A stretch of 64,000 nucleotides of DNA from NCBI GenBank assembly GCA_965116915.1, contig OZ220739.1, forward strand, positions 2,728,001-2,792,000, given 5' to 3'. The position numbers were made by a program, and so were the translations under genes. The stretch comes from UBA2991 sp965116915 (GTDB lineage Bacteria; Chloroflexota; Dehalococcoidia; Tepidiformales; Tepidiformaceae). Positions 51,402 to 59,207 of the stretch are shown piece after piece (the stretch's first letter is position 1; each line of letters opens with the position of its first letter). The notes under the pieces were generated by a model, which was given only the letters and a program-made list of their open reading frames with translations, searched no databases and had not been told where the DNA came from.

Positions 51402-52445
51402 ATGGCGGACGGCGAGTCGGACGGCCTGATCGACGTTCCCGCGCTCGAGCGGTTCCTCGCCGAGCGGGTGCCGGGGAACGACGCGCCGCTCGAGTGCGAG
51501 CGGCATGTGGTCGGTTCCTCGAACGTCACCTACTACGTGACCCGGGGGGCGCAGCAGTGGGTGCTGCGGCGTCCGCCGCCGGGGCCGCTGCTGCCGACGG
51601 CGCACGACGTCCTGCGCGAGCACCGCTTCATGGCGGCGCTCCAGGGCCGGGCGCGCGTCCCCACGCCGGTGGTCGCGTGCGACGACGACTCGGTCATCGG
51701 GGCGCCGTTCTACCTGATGGAGCGCTGCTTCGGGGCGATGATGCGGGACGGAATTCCGGAGGCGTACGACACGCCCGCGGGGCGGCAGCGGATCGCCGAG
51801 GACCTGGTGGCCTCGCTGGTGGAGCTGCACGCGGTCGACTGGGAGGCGGTGGGGCTGCGGGGGCGGGCTTCGGGGTACCTGGAGCGGCAGATGCGGCGCT
51901 GGATCGGCCAGTGGGAACTGACGCGCCCGCAGACGCGCGACCTGGCGGGGCTGGACGAGATCGTCGAGTGGCTGAAGGCGCGGATGCCAGGGGACGCCGG
52001 GGCGACCGTCGTCCACGGCGACTACCGGCTCGACAACGTGATGTTCGCGGCGGAGGAGCCGCGCGTCGTGGCAATCTTCGACTGGGAGATGGCCACGGTG
52101 GGCGACCCGCTGGCGGACGTGGGCTGGCTGCTCTCGTACTGGGGTGACCCGGGCGACCCGCCGCCACCGCCGGGCTGGGACCCGCCGCAGAACCTGAGCG
52201 CGCAGGAGGGCTTCCCCGACCACGAGGAGATCATCGCGCTGTACGAGGAGGGGAGCGGCCGCTCGATGCAGCACGTCGCCTTCTACCACGTGTTCGCGGT
52301 GTTCAAGCTCGCGATCATCCTGGAGGGGCTTTACATGCAGCACCTGCAGGAGACTGGGGCGAACCCGGACAGCGCGCGCTTCGAGTGGTTCGTGCCGGTG
52401 CTGGTGGACCGGGCGCAGCGGCTGATGGCCGCAGCCGGGGGCTAG
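51402..52445 (+). CDS. APH-family kinase (ACAD10/11 N-terminal domain-like)
   Basis: The 347-residue protein has the Brenner motif V-V-H-G-D-Y-R-L-D-N-V-M near residue 206 and the metal site I-F-D-W-E-M-A-T-V-G-D-P-L-A-D-V near 227. In mammals this kinase type is fused to an acyl-CoA dehydrogenase (ACAD10/11), where it phosphorylates 4-hydroxyacyl-CoA for later removal. Gene order here (dehydrogenase, then kinase 15 bp later) suggests the same two-step chemistry, an inference. It converges on the selenoprotein operon (3 bp apart). Confidence 0.85.
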   Translation: MADGESDGLIDVPALERFLAERVPGNDAPLECERHVVGSSNVTYYVTRGAQQWVLRRPPPGPLLPTAHDVLREHRFMAALQGRARVPTPVVACDDDSVIGAPFYLMERCFGAMMRDGIPEAYDTPAGRQRIAEDLVASLVELHAVDWEAVGLRGRASGYLERQMRRWIGQWELTRPQTRDLAGLDEIVEWLKARMPGDAGATVVHGDYRLDNVMFAAEEPRVVAIFDWEMATVGDPLADVGWLLSYWGDPGDPPPPPGWDPPQNLSAQEGFPDHEEIIALYEEGSGRSMQHVAFYHVFAVFKLAIILEGLYMQHLQETGANPDSARFEWFVPVLVDRAQRLMAAAGG

Positions 52446-52448
52446 CCG

Positions 52449-52838
52449 CTACTCAGGCACGAGCGAGGCGATGAGATCACGTAGCCCCTCTTCGTCGAAG
52501 GGGCCGAGGGCGGCGTGGACGACCTCCCCACTGGCATCGATGGCGACGAAGCCCGGGTGCCCGCGTATGCCGTAGAGGTCGGAGAAGTCGGCGCCGGCGC
52601 GCGTGTTGGCGTCCACCATGGTGAATTCGATCTGGTCCGCGTACTCGGCCTGCAGCGCCGCCCACACGGGGCGGAGGCGGTTTCACGGTCCTCAGGTGTC
52701 GATCTGGACGAAGAAGACCTGGGGGCCGGAGATGGCGGCGGGGGCAGCGGTCGGATCGGGCGACTCGGACCCACCTGATCCGCAGGCGAGGGCCGTGGCG
52801 GCAACGGCAACAGCGGCGGCCAGGGCCAGCGGACGCAC
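52449..52838 (-). CDS. Thioredoxin-like lipoprotein with two in-frame TGA (predicted Sec, U-G-P-U)
   Basis: The frame from GTG 52838 has 129 codons including two TGA, at 52694-52692 (codon 49) and 52685-52683 (codon 52). The start lies 2 bp after the stop of the preceding paralog. N-terminus: hydrophobic segment with a lipobox A-L-A-C-G (about residues 15-19). The domain runs Q-V-F-F-V-Q-I-D-T-U-G-P-U-N-R-L-R-P-V-W. Thioredoxins have C-G-P-C here, so both redox cysteines are replaced by Sec. The end (G-H-P-G-F-V-A-I-D-A-S-G-E-V) carries the cis-Pro strand of the fold. A terminating TGA and a UGA-as-Trp code are the alternatives; other genes in the window show no in-frame TGA. Confidence 0.78.
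52658..52674 (-). promoter_or_regulatory. Candidate SECIS hairpin, gene C
   Basis: Stem CCGCCC/GGGCGG with loop CGTGT begins 17 nt after the first TGA; the loop itself starts 23 nt after it. The same loop occurs at the same distance in both paralogs. The hairpin overlaps the codons for L-R-P-V-W-A, so part of the conservation could be protein-driven. Confidence 0.5.
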
Positions 52839-52840
52839 GG

Positions 52841-53278
52841 CTACTGCGGAACGACCGACTCAACGAGCTCGCGCACGCCTTCGGCCCTGGTCGGGCCGAG
52901 GGCCGCGTAGGTCACCTCGCCGGTGGCGTCGTACACGACGAAGCCGGGCTGGCCGATGGGAAGGCCATGGTCACGGATGAACTCCCGGCCATCTTCGGTC
53001 TCGCGGTCCACCAGGAAGAACTCGACCTGGTCACCGTACTCCTGCTCCAGGTCCGCCCACACGGGGCGGAGCGCACGGCAGGTCGGTCACCACTCGGTGT
53101 GGATGAAGTAGACCTTCGGGGTGGTGGAAACGACCGCGTCGTCGGGGACGTCAGCAGCAGCCTCGGTGGGGGCGGTGGTGGGTTCGGCGGGGGCCGCAGG
53201 AGCAGGGTCGCTCCCGCCGCAGGCGAGGAGCACCAGTGCGGCAAGCGAGACGGTGGCGACAAGAGCAACCAGGCGCAT
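52841..53278 (-). CDS. Thioredoxin-like lipoprotein with in-frame TGA (predicted Sec, U-P-T-C), gene B
   Basis: The frame opens at ATG 53278, inside a TGATG shared with the stop of gene A, and has 146 codons. The TGA at 53089-53087 (codon 64) interrupts V-Y-F-I-H-T-E-W-U-P-T-C-R-A-L-R-P-V-W. Gene A has the same motif and gene C aligns with U-G-P-U. The N-terminus is a lipoprotein signal: a hydrophobic stretch to residue 18, then L-A-C-G (Cys20). A Pro/Ala/Thr linker follows. After the TGA comes Q-P-G-F-V-V-Y-D-A-T-G-E-V, with cis-Pro. Sec would act as the attacking redox residue with the second Cys as resolving. Conventional annotation would split this into two short ORFs. Confidence 0.85.
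53041..53082 (-). promoter_or_regulatory. Candidate SECIS hairpin, gene B
   Basis: An outer stem of 5 bp (CCTGC/GCAGG) and an inner stem CCGCCC/GGGCGG with loop CGTGT. The loop lies 23 nt after the TGA. Bacterial SECIS hairpins sit directly after the UGA, which fits. Confidence 0.55.
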
Positions 53279-54138
53279 CAGCTTCCCTCCAGGGCGAACT
53301 CGACGAGGCTACGCATCTCGTCCCCGTTGAAGGGGCCGGGCTCGGCGTAGACCTCCCTCCCACTGGCATCGTAGATGATGAACCCGGGCTGATAGAAGAT
53401 GCCGTGGTCACGGGCGACGGCACTGTCCCCCTCGTCGTCCAGGTCAAGCTCCAGGAACTCGAGTTGGCCGGCGTACTCCTGCCGCAAGTCCTCCCACACG
53501 GGGCGGAGTGCACGACAGGTCGGTCACCACTCGGTGTGGACGAAGTAGACCTTCGGGAGGGAGACGACGACGGCCTCCTCGGGGACATCAGCGGCGGTGT
53601 CGGTCGGGGTGGGCTCGGGCTCGGGGTCCGGCTCGGCGGCTGTGGGAGTCGGGGTGGACTCGTCCTCAGAGGCGGTTTCCTGGGTGGGCTCCGGGTCGTC
53701 CCCGGATTCAGGTTCTTCCGTGGCCCGCTCCTCGGGCTCTTCCGGCTCCGGGGGCTCCTCCGGCTCCTCTGTAGCGGTTTCGGGGGTAGTTTCGGGCGCC
53801 GGCTCCGGCGTACCTGTGGCGGCTGCCTGCCGGGTGGCGTCGGCCCCCTCGGTTGGGGCGGGCGTGGACGCTTCAGTCGCGGCGGCGGTGGCGGCTGCCG
53901 TCGCGGTTTCGGTAGCGGAGGCCTGACGGGTGGCTTCGGGTGTGGCGGTGGCCCTCTCAGTGGCTGTCGCGGCTGCCGTGGCCTCAGACGTGGAGGTGGA
54001 CGCCTCGGTAGTTGTTGCCTGCTCGGTGGCGCGGGGGGCCTCGGTGGGGGCGGGGGCAGCCGGGGAGGAGTCCCCGCCGCTGCACGCCACGAGAACCGCG
54101 ACGACCAAGACGGCCGCGAGCAGAGAGAGCCGGCGCAT
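53278..54138 (-). CDS. Thioredoxin-like lipoprotein with in-frame TGA and long Thr/Ala/Glu-rich linker (predicted Sec, U-P-T-C), gene A
   Basis: The frame from ATG 54138 has 287 codons with one TGA at 53526-53524 (codon 205). The N-terminus has a lipobox (L-V-A-C-S, Cys19). A low-complexity linker of about 165 residues rich in Ala, Thr, Glu and Pro leads to a thioredoxin-like domain, V-Y-F-V-H-T-E-W-U-P-T-C-R-A-L-R-P-V-W. This aligns with gene B. The linker places the domain far from the membrane. The stop overlaps the next start by one base. A GTG at 54144 is an alternative start. Function unknown; an extracytoplasmic selenol/thiol oxidoreductase is the best guess. Confidence 0.85.
53478..53519 (-). 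promoter_or_regulatory. Candidate SECIS hairpin, gene A
   Basis: A 7-bp stem (CCTGTCG pairing with CGGCAGG, one T-G pair) begins 5 nt after the TGA. It encloses CCGCCC/GGGAGG with one mismatch and loop CGTGT. The loop lies 23 nt after the TGA, as in genes B and C. Confidence 0.55.
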
Positions 54139-54239
54139 CGCCACTATCGTGACGGAAGCCGAAGGGATGTGCGAGAGCTACGGGAAAGGCGGCGACAAGC
54201 CGGCGAGCGGCAAGCGGCGGTTCGCCCCACAATGACAGG

Positions 54240-54326
54240 ATGCGGGGCGGACGCCTGGTGCTAATCATGGTGGTGGGCGCGGCCTGCTTCGTGCTCGTGT
54301 TCCAGGTACTGAGCTCACTGGAGTAG
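54240..54326 (+). CDS. Possible 28-residue single-helix membrane peptide
   Basis: ATG 54240 to TAG 54326 encodes M-R-G-G-R-L-V-L-I-M-V-V-G-A-A-C-F-V-L-V-F-Q-V-L, a single hydrophobic helix after two arginines. There is no good ribosome-binding site. Lies between the selenoprotein operon and the secreted-protein gene; might be a small membrane protein or a chance ORF. Confidence 0.3.
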   Translation: MRGGRLVLIMVVGAACFVLVFQVLSSLE

Positions 54327-54386
54327 ACCCCGGCCCCGCATTGACGGCAGACGCAACCGCCCCGACACTCGAAAAGCGGAGGCCCC

Positions 54387-56015
54387 ATGACAGGTCTGGG
54401 TCGACGCGTCCGCCCCCACCCCCTTGCCGTGCTGATCGGGCTGCTGGCGCTCGTGGCGCTGGCAGCGGGCAGCACGAGCGCGCCGGTCGGAGCGAGCGAG
54501 TCGGCGCGCGGGCCACGGCTTCCCTTCCAGGTCAACGCCTCGCTCTCGCCCGGGAGCAAGGAGCACACGGCCATCCTCGCCCAGAACAACAGCCGGCAAG
54601 CGGCGACGATGGTGATGGACTTCTACACGCCCGGAGGGGTACCCATTCCGCTCGCGAGCGAGGTCCACTCCGACGTTCCGGCGTGGGGGACGCGCACCTT
54701 CGACCAGGCGCTGAACCAGGGCTTGCTGCCCGACTTCCGGGGAGTGGGGGTGCTCTCGAGCGACCGGCCGCTCAACGCATTGCTCATGCGGGAGGCCGTG
54801 GGGACGGGGAACGCGAGGTCATACGCGGTTCACAACGCGTATGCGGACAGCGGCGTGCGCGTGGCGCTTCCGTACGTGGCCAACCAACTCAATGAGGACG
54901 GAACGGTCACGAACACCCGCTTCTCGATCGCGAACGCGGGGTTCGATGTGGCGTGCGTGACCCTCACGTACGAGCTCGTTGCAGGCAGGGGAGCGGCATC
55001 GTCGGATGGAGGCACAACGCTCGTCTCCAGGGATGTCGCCAGCGAGAGCTGTCCCGACGGAGGCTGGGCGATACCGGCAGCGGGGCAGATCACGCTCGCG
55101 CCCAACCAGGGAACCCTGGTGACGGCCATGCCCTCGGGCACGGTGAATGCCCTGATGAGCGTGATGATCGACTCGACGCAGCCCGTGACGGTGGCGGTCG
55201 ACATCTACGGCGGGGAAAGCGGCAGCGCCCGGCTGGCCTCGTACAACGGGTTCATCGTGGACAAAGACAGGCCGGGCACGACCGAAGACGACATCTCGAG
55301 GCGGGTGGTGATGCCGCTCGCGCAGAAGTCGGTGGGCGGCTACTGGACCGAGTACGCCATCGCCAACCCGTGGGCAGAGGCCATCAGCGGAAGCATCGTC
55401 TACCAGGGCACCGTCGACGGCGATCCAGACCGGGACGTGCTGGTGACGGTCGCGATCGAGTTGCCCGCGGGAGGCGGGGTCACGCACAGCGTGTACGACA
55501 GCGACGAGCTACCGGAAGGCTTCGAGGGCTGGGCGATGGTCTACGCGGACCGGCCGGTTGCCGCCCTGTTGCTGCGAGTGAGCTCGGAGGACACGGATTC
55601 CTACGCGGCGGCGAACGGCGTGCCCAAGGGCCGGACGACGCAGAGCGTGAAGTTCCCGCTGATCTTCCGCAACGTCCACGGCTGGCAGGACCAGGAAGGC
55701 ACGAACAGCTGGGTCGGGGTCGCAGTCGCGGACGGGGGGAAGGCCGAGCTCCAGATCGTGGCGGTGAACAACCCCACTGAGGCTATCAAGGGGTGCGAGG
55801 GCCTGGCGCTCTTCCAGACCACGATCACAATCGAGGGGTCGTTCGTGTTCGACCAGGGCGCCGACGACAAGGACAAGACCGGGCTGGGGGCCATGCCGAC
55901 CTGCATGATGGGCGGCATGGTGATCAGGAGTAACAAGCCGATCGCGGCCATCGGAGGCGTCACCTCCGACCTGCAGATCGGCGACAACGACGCGCTCTAC
56001 AACGCCTTCCCCTAG
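54387..56015 (+). CDS. Secreted protein of unknown function
   Basis: The 542-residue protein has an N-terminal Sec-type signal: arginine-rich R-R-V-R-P-H-P, hydrophobic A-V-L-I-G-L-L-A-L-V-A-L-A-A-G-S to about residue 30. The rest is Gly, Ser and Val rich, with a beta-sheet character and no enzyme motif. A-I-L-A-Q-N-N-S and Y-A-I-A-N-P-W-A-E-A may be repeats of one module. Tail to tail with an ABC ATPase gene (4-bp overlap). Likely extracellular or surface-bound. Confidence 0.6.
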   Translation: MTGLGRRVRPHPLAVLIGLLALVALAAGSTSAPVGASESARGPRLPFQVNASLSPGSKEHTAILAQNNSRQAATMVMDFYTPGGVPIPLASEVHSDVPAWGTRTFDQALNQGLLPDFRGVGVLSSDRPLNALLMREAVGTGNARSYAVHNAYADSGVRVALPYVANQLNEDGTVTNTRFSIANAGFDVACVTLTYELVAGRGAASSDGGTTLVSRDVASESCPDGGWAIPAAGQITLAPNQGTLVTAMPSGTVNALMSVMIDSTQPVTVAVDIYGGESGSARLASYNGFIVDKDRPGTTEDDISRRVVMPLAQKSVGGYWTEYAIANPWAEAISGSIVYQGTVDGDPDRDVLVTVAIELPAGGGVTHSVYDSDELPEGFEGWAMVYADRPVAALLLRVSSEDTDSYAAANGVPKGRTTQSVKFPLIFRNVHGWQDQEGTNSWVGVAVADGGKAELQIVAVNNPTEAIKGCEGLALFQTTITIEGSFVFDQGADDKDKTGLGAMPTCMMGGMVIRSNKPIAAIGGVTSDLQIGDNDALYNAFP

Positions 56016-56809
56016 GCCTGCGAGCTGGCGGCGCCCTCCGGGTGGCGCGGCAGGGGAACGGGCAGGCCGCTCTCCGGATCTTCCAGGACGAGCATGGGCA
56101 CGCCGAAGACCTCTTCGAGGGGCTCGGGCCGCAGCACCTCGCGCGAGGGGCCATCGAAGGCGATGCGGCCGTCGCGCATGCCGATGACGCGCTGCATGAA
56201 GCGGCCCGCAAGGGCGAGGTCGTGGACGACGACGATGATGGTCATGCCCTCGGCGTTGAGGCGGGTGAGGAGGGCCATCACCTCGACCTGGTGCTGCACG
56301 TCGAGGAAGCTCGTCGGCTCGTCGAGGAGGAGGACGCGGGGTTGCTGGGCGAGGGCGAGGGCGATCCAGGCGCGCTGGCGCTCGCCCCCGGAGAGGCTTC
56401 CGAGGGGGCGGCTGGCGATGTGATGGACGTCGGCGGCCTCGAGCGCCCAGTCGACGGCCTCGTGGTCGGCGGGGGTGGCGCGCTGGAGGATGCCCTGGTG
56501 GGGGGCACGCCCGCGCCAGACGAGCTCGTTCACGGTGATGTCGACGCCCTCCGGGTGCTCCTGGGGGAGAACCGCGAGGCGGCGAGCGACGCTGCGGGAG
56601 CTGATGGCGCGGATGTCCTCGCCGTCGAGGAGCACGTGCCCGGCGACCGGCCGGAGGAGGCGGGAGAGGCCGCGCAGGAGTGTGGTCTTGCCGCTGCCGT
56701 TGGGTCCGACGATGGCGATGAGCTCGCCGCTCTCGAGGTCGAGGGTGACCTCGTGGACGGCGTCGCGGCCGTTGTAGCTCAGGCTGAGGCGCTCGGTGGA
56801 GAGTCGCAT
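56012..56809 (-). CDS. Iron-complex/cobalamin-type ABC transporter ATP-binding protein
   Basis: The 265-residue protein has Walker A G-P-N-G-S-G-K-T-T at 35-43, the signature L-S-G-G-E-R-Q-R near 139, Walker B L-L-L-D-E-P-T near 160 and a switch His. It is of the FecE/BtuD type. The permease gene lies 2 bp upstream, so the three genes form an operon with the binding protein. It would power import of an iron chelate, heme or cobalamin. Confidence 0.92.
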   Translation of the reverse strand: MRLSTERLSLSYNGRDAVHEVTLDLESGELIAIVGPNGSGKTTLLRGLSRLLRPVAGHVLLDGEDIRAISSRSVARRLAVLPQEHPEGVDITVNELVWRGRAPHQGILQRATPADHEAVDWALEAADVHHIASRPLGSLSGGERQRAWIALALAQQPRVLLLDEPTSFLDVQHQVEVMALLTRLNAEGMTIIVVVHDLALAGRFMQRVIGMRDGRIAFDGPSREVLRPEPLEEVFGVPMLVLEDPESGLPVPLPRHPEGAASSQA

Positions 56810-56811
56810 CG

Positions 56812-57846
56812 CTACACCTTGAACCGCACGAGATAGAGGAGGAAGGGAGCGCCCACGGCGGCGGTGATGATGCCCATGGGAATCTCGGAGGGGGTGATGA
56901 CAAGCTTCGCGATGAGGTCGGCGGCGGTGACGATGATTGCGCCGACCAGCGCGGAGGCAGGGATGAGGTAGCGGTTGTCGGAACCGGCGACGTAGCGCGC
57001 GACGTGCGGGCTGAGGAGCCCAACGAAACCGACGAGCCCGGCGATGGCCACGGCCGAGGCGGTGAGGATTCCGGCGACGACGAGGATGGCGAGGCGGGTA
57101 CGGTCGGCGAGGACGCCGAGGCCGGTCGCAACTTCATCGCCGAGGGAGAGCACGTTGAGGCGGCCGGCGAGCACGAGCGCGGCGGCGAGGGCGGGGATGG
57201 CGTAGGGGAGGATGGAGCGGAAGTCGGTCCAGTCGGAGCCGTAGAGGCCGCCGGCGAGGAATCCGAGGGTGGTCTGGATAAAGGTGCGGACGCTCGCGAT
57301 GAGGCCGACGGTGATGGCCCCGAAGAGCGCGGAGAGGGCAACGCCCGCGAGGGCGAGACGCACGGGCGAGACGGCACCGCGGTAGGCGATCACGAAGAGG
57401 ATGCCGGCGCCGCCGAGGCCACCGACCATGGCGGCGAGGACGATGCCCCACTGGGGAATCTGGGGGTTGATGGAGATGGCGGTAGCGGTGGCGAGGCCGG
57501 CGGCGGCGGTGAGCCCGAAGATGGTCGGGTCGCCGAGGGGGTTCCGGGTGACGCCCTGCAGCAGCGCTCCGGCAACGCCGAGCGATGCGCCGACGAGGAT
57601 GGCGTCGAGGAAGCGGGGGAGGCGAATCTGCCCGACGACGAGCCCGGAAAGGGAGTCGGAGCTGGCCGAGAGGCCACTCAGGGCCTCGCCGGCGGAGAGA
57701 TTCACCGCGCCGAGCATCATGGTGAGGAGGCCAATGACGGCGAGGACGAGCACGCCCGCGCAGGCCAGCACGAAGTGCCTCCGGGACCGGCCACGAGGCA
57801 CCAGGAAGGACATTCCCGAGCGCGCCCCGACCGTAGCCCCCGCCAT
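56812..57846 (-). CDS. Iron-complex/cobalamin-type ABC transporter permease (FecCD family)
   Basis: The 344-residue membrane protein has around ten hydrophobic segments. It has family features G-V-A-G-A-L-L-Q-G-V-T-R-N-P-L-G-D-P near residue 95 (the FecCD signature) and G-L-V-G-F-V-G-L-L-S-P-H-V-A-R near 270. It forms the import channel with the ATPase encoded after it. A 14-bp gap separates it from the binding-protein stop. Confidence 0.93.
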   Translation of the reverse strand: MAGATVGARSGMSFLVPRGRSRRHFVLACAGVLVLAVIGLLTMMLGAVNLSAGEALSGLSASSDSLSGLVVGQIRLPRFLDAILVGASLGVAGALLQGVTRNPLGDPTIFGLTAAAGLATATAISINPQIPQWGIVLAAMVGGLGGAGILFVIAYRGAVSPVRLALAGVALSALFGAITVGLIASVRTFIQTTLGFLAGGLYGSDWTDFRSILPYAIPALAAALVLAGRLNVLSLGDEVATGLGVLADRTRLAILVVAGILTASAVAIAGLVGFVGLLSPHVARYVAGSDNRYLIPASALVGAIIVTAADLIAKLVITPSEIPMGIITAAVGAPFLLYLVRFKV

Positions 57847-57860
57847 CGCTTCGCTCCCGG

Positions 57861-58982
57861 CTACTGCTCGCTGCCAGTGACCGCCTCGACGATGGCGGCG
57901 AACGCTTCGATGACGCGGGGTCCCGGCGACTGCACGAGGAGAGAGACTTCGACCTCGATGACCCGCCCGTTGGCCATGGCCTGCAGGCCACTCATGCCGG
58001 GGAAGAGGCCGAGCATGCCGCTGAGGCGCGGTGCCGGGGGCGGAGCCGGTGTCACCGTGAAGATGTAGACCGGATCGAACTCGAGCAGGGCCTCGGGGGA
58101 GACACGGGTGAAGCCGGGGAAGGGACCGGAATCGGGCTGCACGTCGGCGGGGTTGGCGATGCCGAGCGCATCGAGGATGGAGCCGCCGTAGGCGCTGGAC
58201 TTGGCGGCATAGAGGTTGCGGTCGCGATCGCCGATGAGGATGACGGCAGAGAGGTCCTGGCCCGCCAACGCCTCGCGGGCGGCGGCGAGGGCGGCCTCCA
58301 CCGCGGCGACCGCTTCGGCGGCGCCGGCGGGGTTGTCGAGCACCTCGCCGAGCAGGGTGAGGCCGGTCAGCACCTCATCGACACTGGCAGCGCCGGCAAA
58401 AATGACGGGCACGCCCAGCCCTTCCAGGGTCTCGCGGACATCGGGAGCGATGTGGATCGTGGAGTCCGCCACGATGAGGTCGGGTTCAAGGGCGAGGATC
58501 GCCTCGGGGTTGGGCTGGTAGGCGTTACCAAGGTCGGTCGCCTCAAGGGCCTCGGGGGGGTAGTTCACGGTGCGCGTGCGGCCAATCACCGTGCCGCCGA
58601 CGGCGTACACGAGCTCGGTCGCGGTGGGGCTGATGGCGACGATGGCCTGCGGAAGGTCGGGGATGGTAACCGTGCGACCGAAGAGGTCGACAACGTCGCG
58701 GGGGTAGCCGGGAGCGGGCGGGGCTTCGGTCGGAACCTCCGTGGGCGCTTCCGTGGGCTTGGGGGTGGCAGCCTCGGTCGGGGCCTCCGTTGGCGCCTCG
58801 GTTGGCTCTGGGGTGGCGGCTTCGGTGGGTGGCTCCGTAGCAGCCTCGGTGGGAGCCGGGGTAGATGCGGGGGCGTCGTCGCCGTCGCCACAGGCGGCGA
58901 GGATGGCCACGCTCAGGAGCGCGACGAAGGCCAGAGAGAGGAAGAGACGAGCCTTTCTCTCGAAAGGTAGCAAATCTGTCAT
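57861..58982 (-). CDS. Periplasmic binding lipoprotein, iron-complex/cobalamin type
   Basis: The 373-residue protein starts at ATG 58982; an upstream extension is rejected because it would precede the signal peptide. The signal ends in A-I-L-A-A-C-G (lipobox). A Thr/Glu/Pro-Ala linker of about 55 residues follows, then a helical-backbone binding domain with V-V-D-L-F-G-R-T-V-T-I-P, E-A-I-L-A-L-E-P-D-L-I-V and A-I-V-A-I-S-P-T-A-T-E-L. It is of the BtuF/FhuD type and delivers the ligand to the permease. The linker is made of TEAPTE-type repeats, as in the selenoprotein gene A. Confidence 0.9.
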   Translation of the reverse strand: MTDLLPFERKARLFLSLAFVALLSVAILAACGDGDDAPASTPAPTEAATEPPTEAATPEPTEAPTEAPTEAATPKPTEAPTEVPTEAPPAPGYPRDVVDLFGRTVTIPDLPQAIVAISPTATELVYAVGGTVIGRTRTVNYPPEALEATDLGNAYQPNPEAILALEPDLIVADSTIHIAPDVRETLEGLGVPVIFAGAASVDEVLTGLTLLGEVLDNPAGAAEAVAAVEAALAAAREALAGQDLSAVILIGDRDRNLYAAKSSAYGGSILDALGIANPADVQPDSGPFPGFTRVSPEALLEFDPVYIFTVTPAPPPAPRLSGMLGLFPGMSGLQAMANGRVIEVEVSLLVQSPGPRVIEAFAAIVEAVTGSEQ

Positions 58983-59207
58983 TACGGCTGTTTCTGTCCT
59001 CGCAGTGGGAGGTTTTCGGGACAATAGTAGGGTTCGGAAAGGCAAGCGGCAACCACCCGCACAACGGCCGGTTCCGGCTACCATCCCGCTCCCTGCCAAA
59101 CGCTCGCTTTCCCGCCGGTTGGGCTACAGTGTTCGTGCGGCGACCCACGGCGGAAGCCCGGGCCGAGGCGGGTCCGGCCGTCGCGGGGCCACGAACGGAC
59201 GTCACCA

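Noticed and set aside
52442..52810. A 122-residue minus-strand frame across selenoprotein gene C
   Set aside because: It is a Pro/Ser/Arg-rich shifted frame. The true frame, with two TGA, has the lipobox and thioredoxin motifs.
52449..54138. Reading the interrupted thioredoxin genes as ordinary pseudogenes
   Set aside because: All interruptions are TGA at redox positions in three paralogs, and no other stop or indel occurs, so decay is a poor explanation.
52449..54138. A code in which TGA means tryptophan
   Set aside because: Other genes in the window end at TGA normally, and Trp is encoded by TGG throughout, including just before the TGA (E-W-U).
53236..54264. A 342-residue plus-strand frame opposite selenoprotein genes A and B
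   Set aside because: It is a Gly/Arg-rich antisense frame of the low-complexity linker, with no start signal or homology visible.
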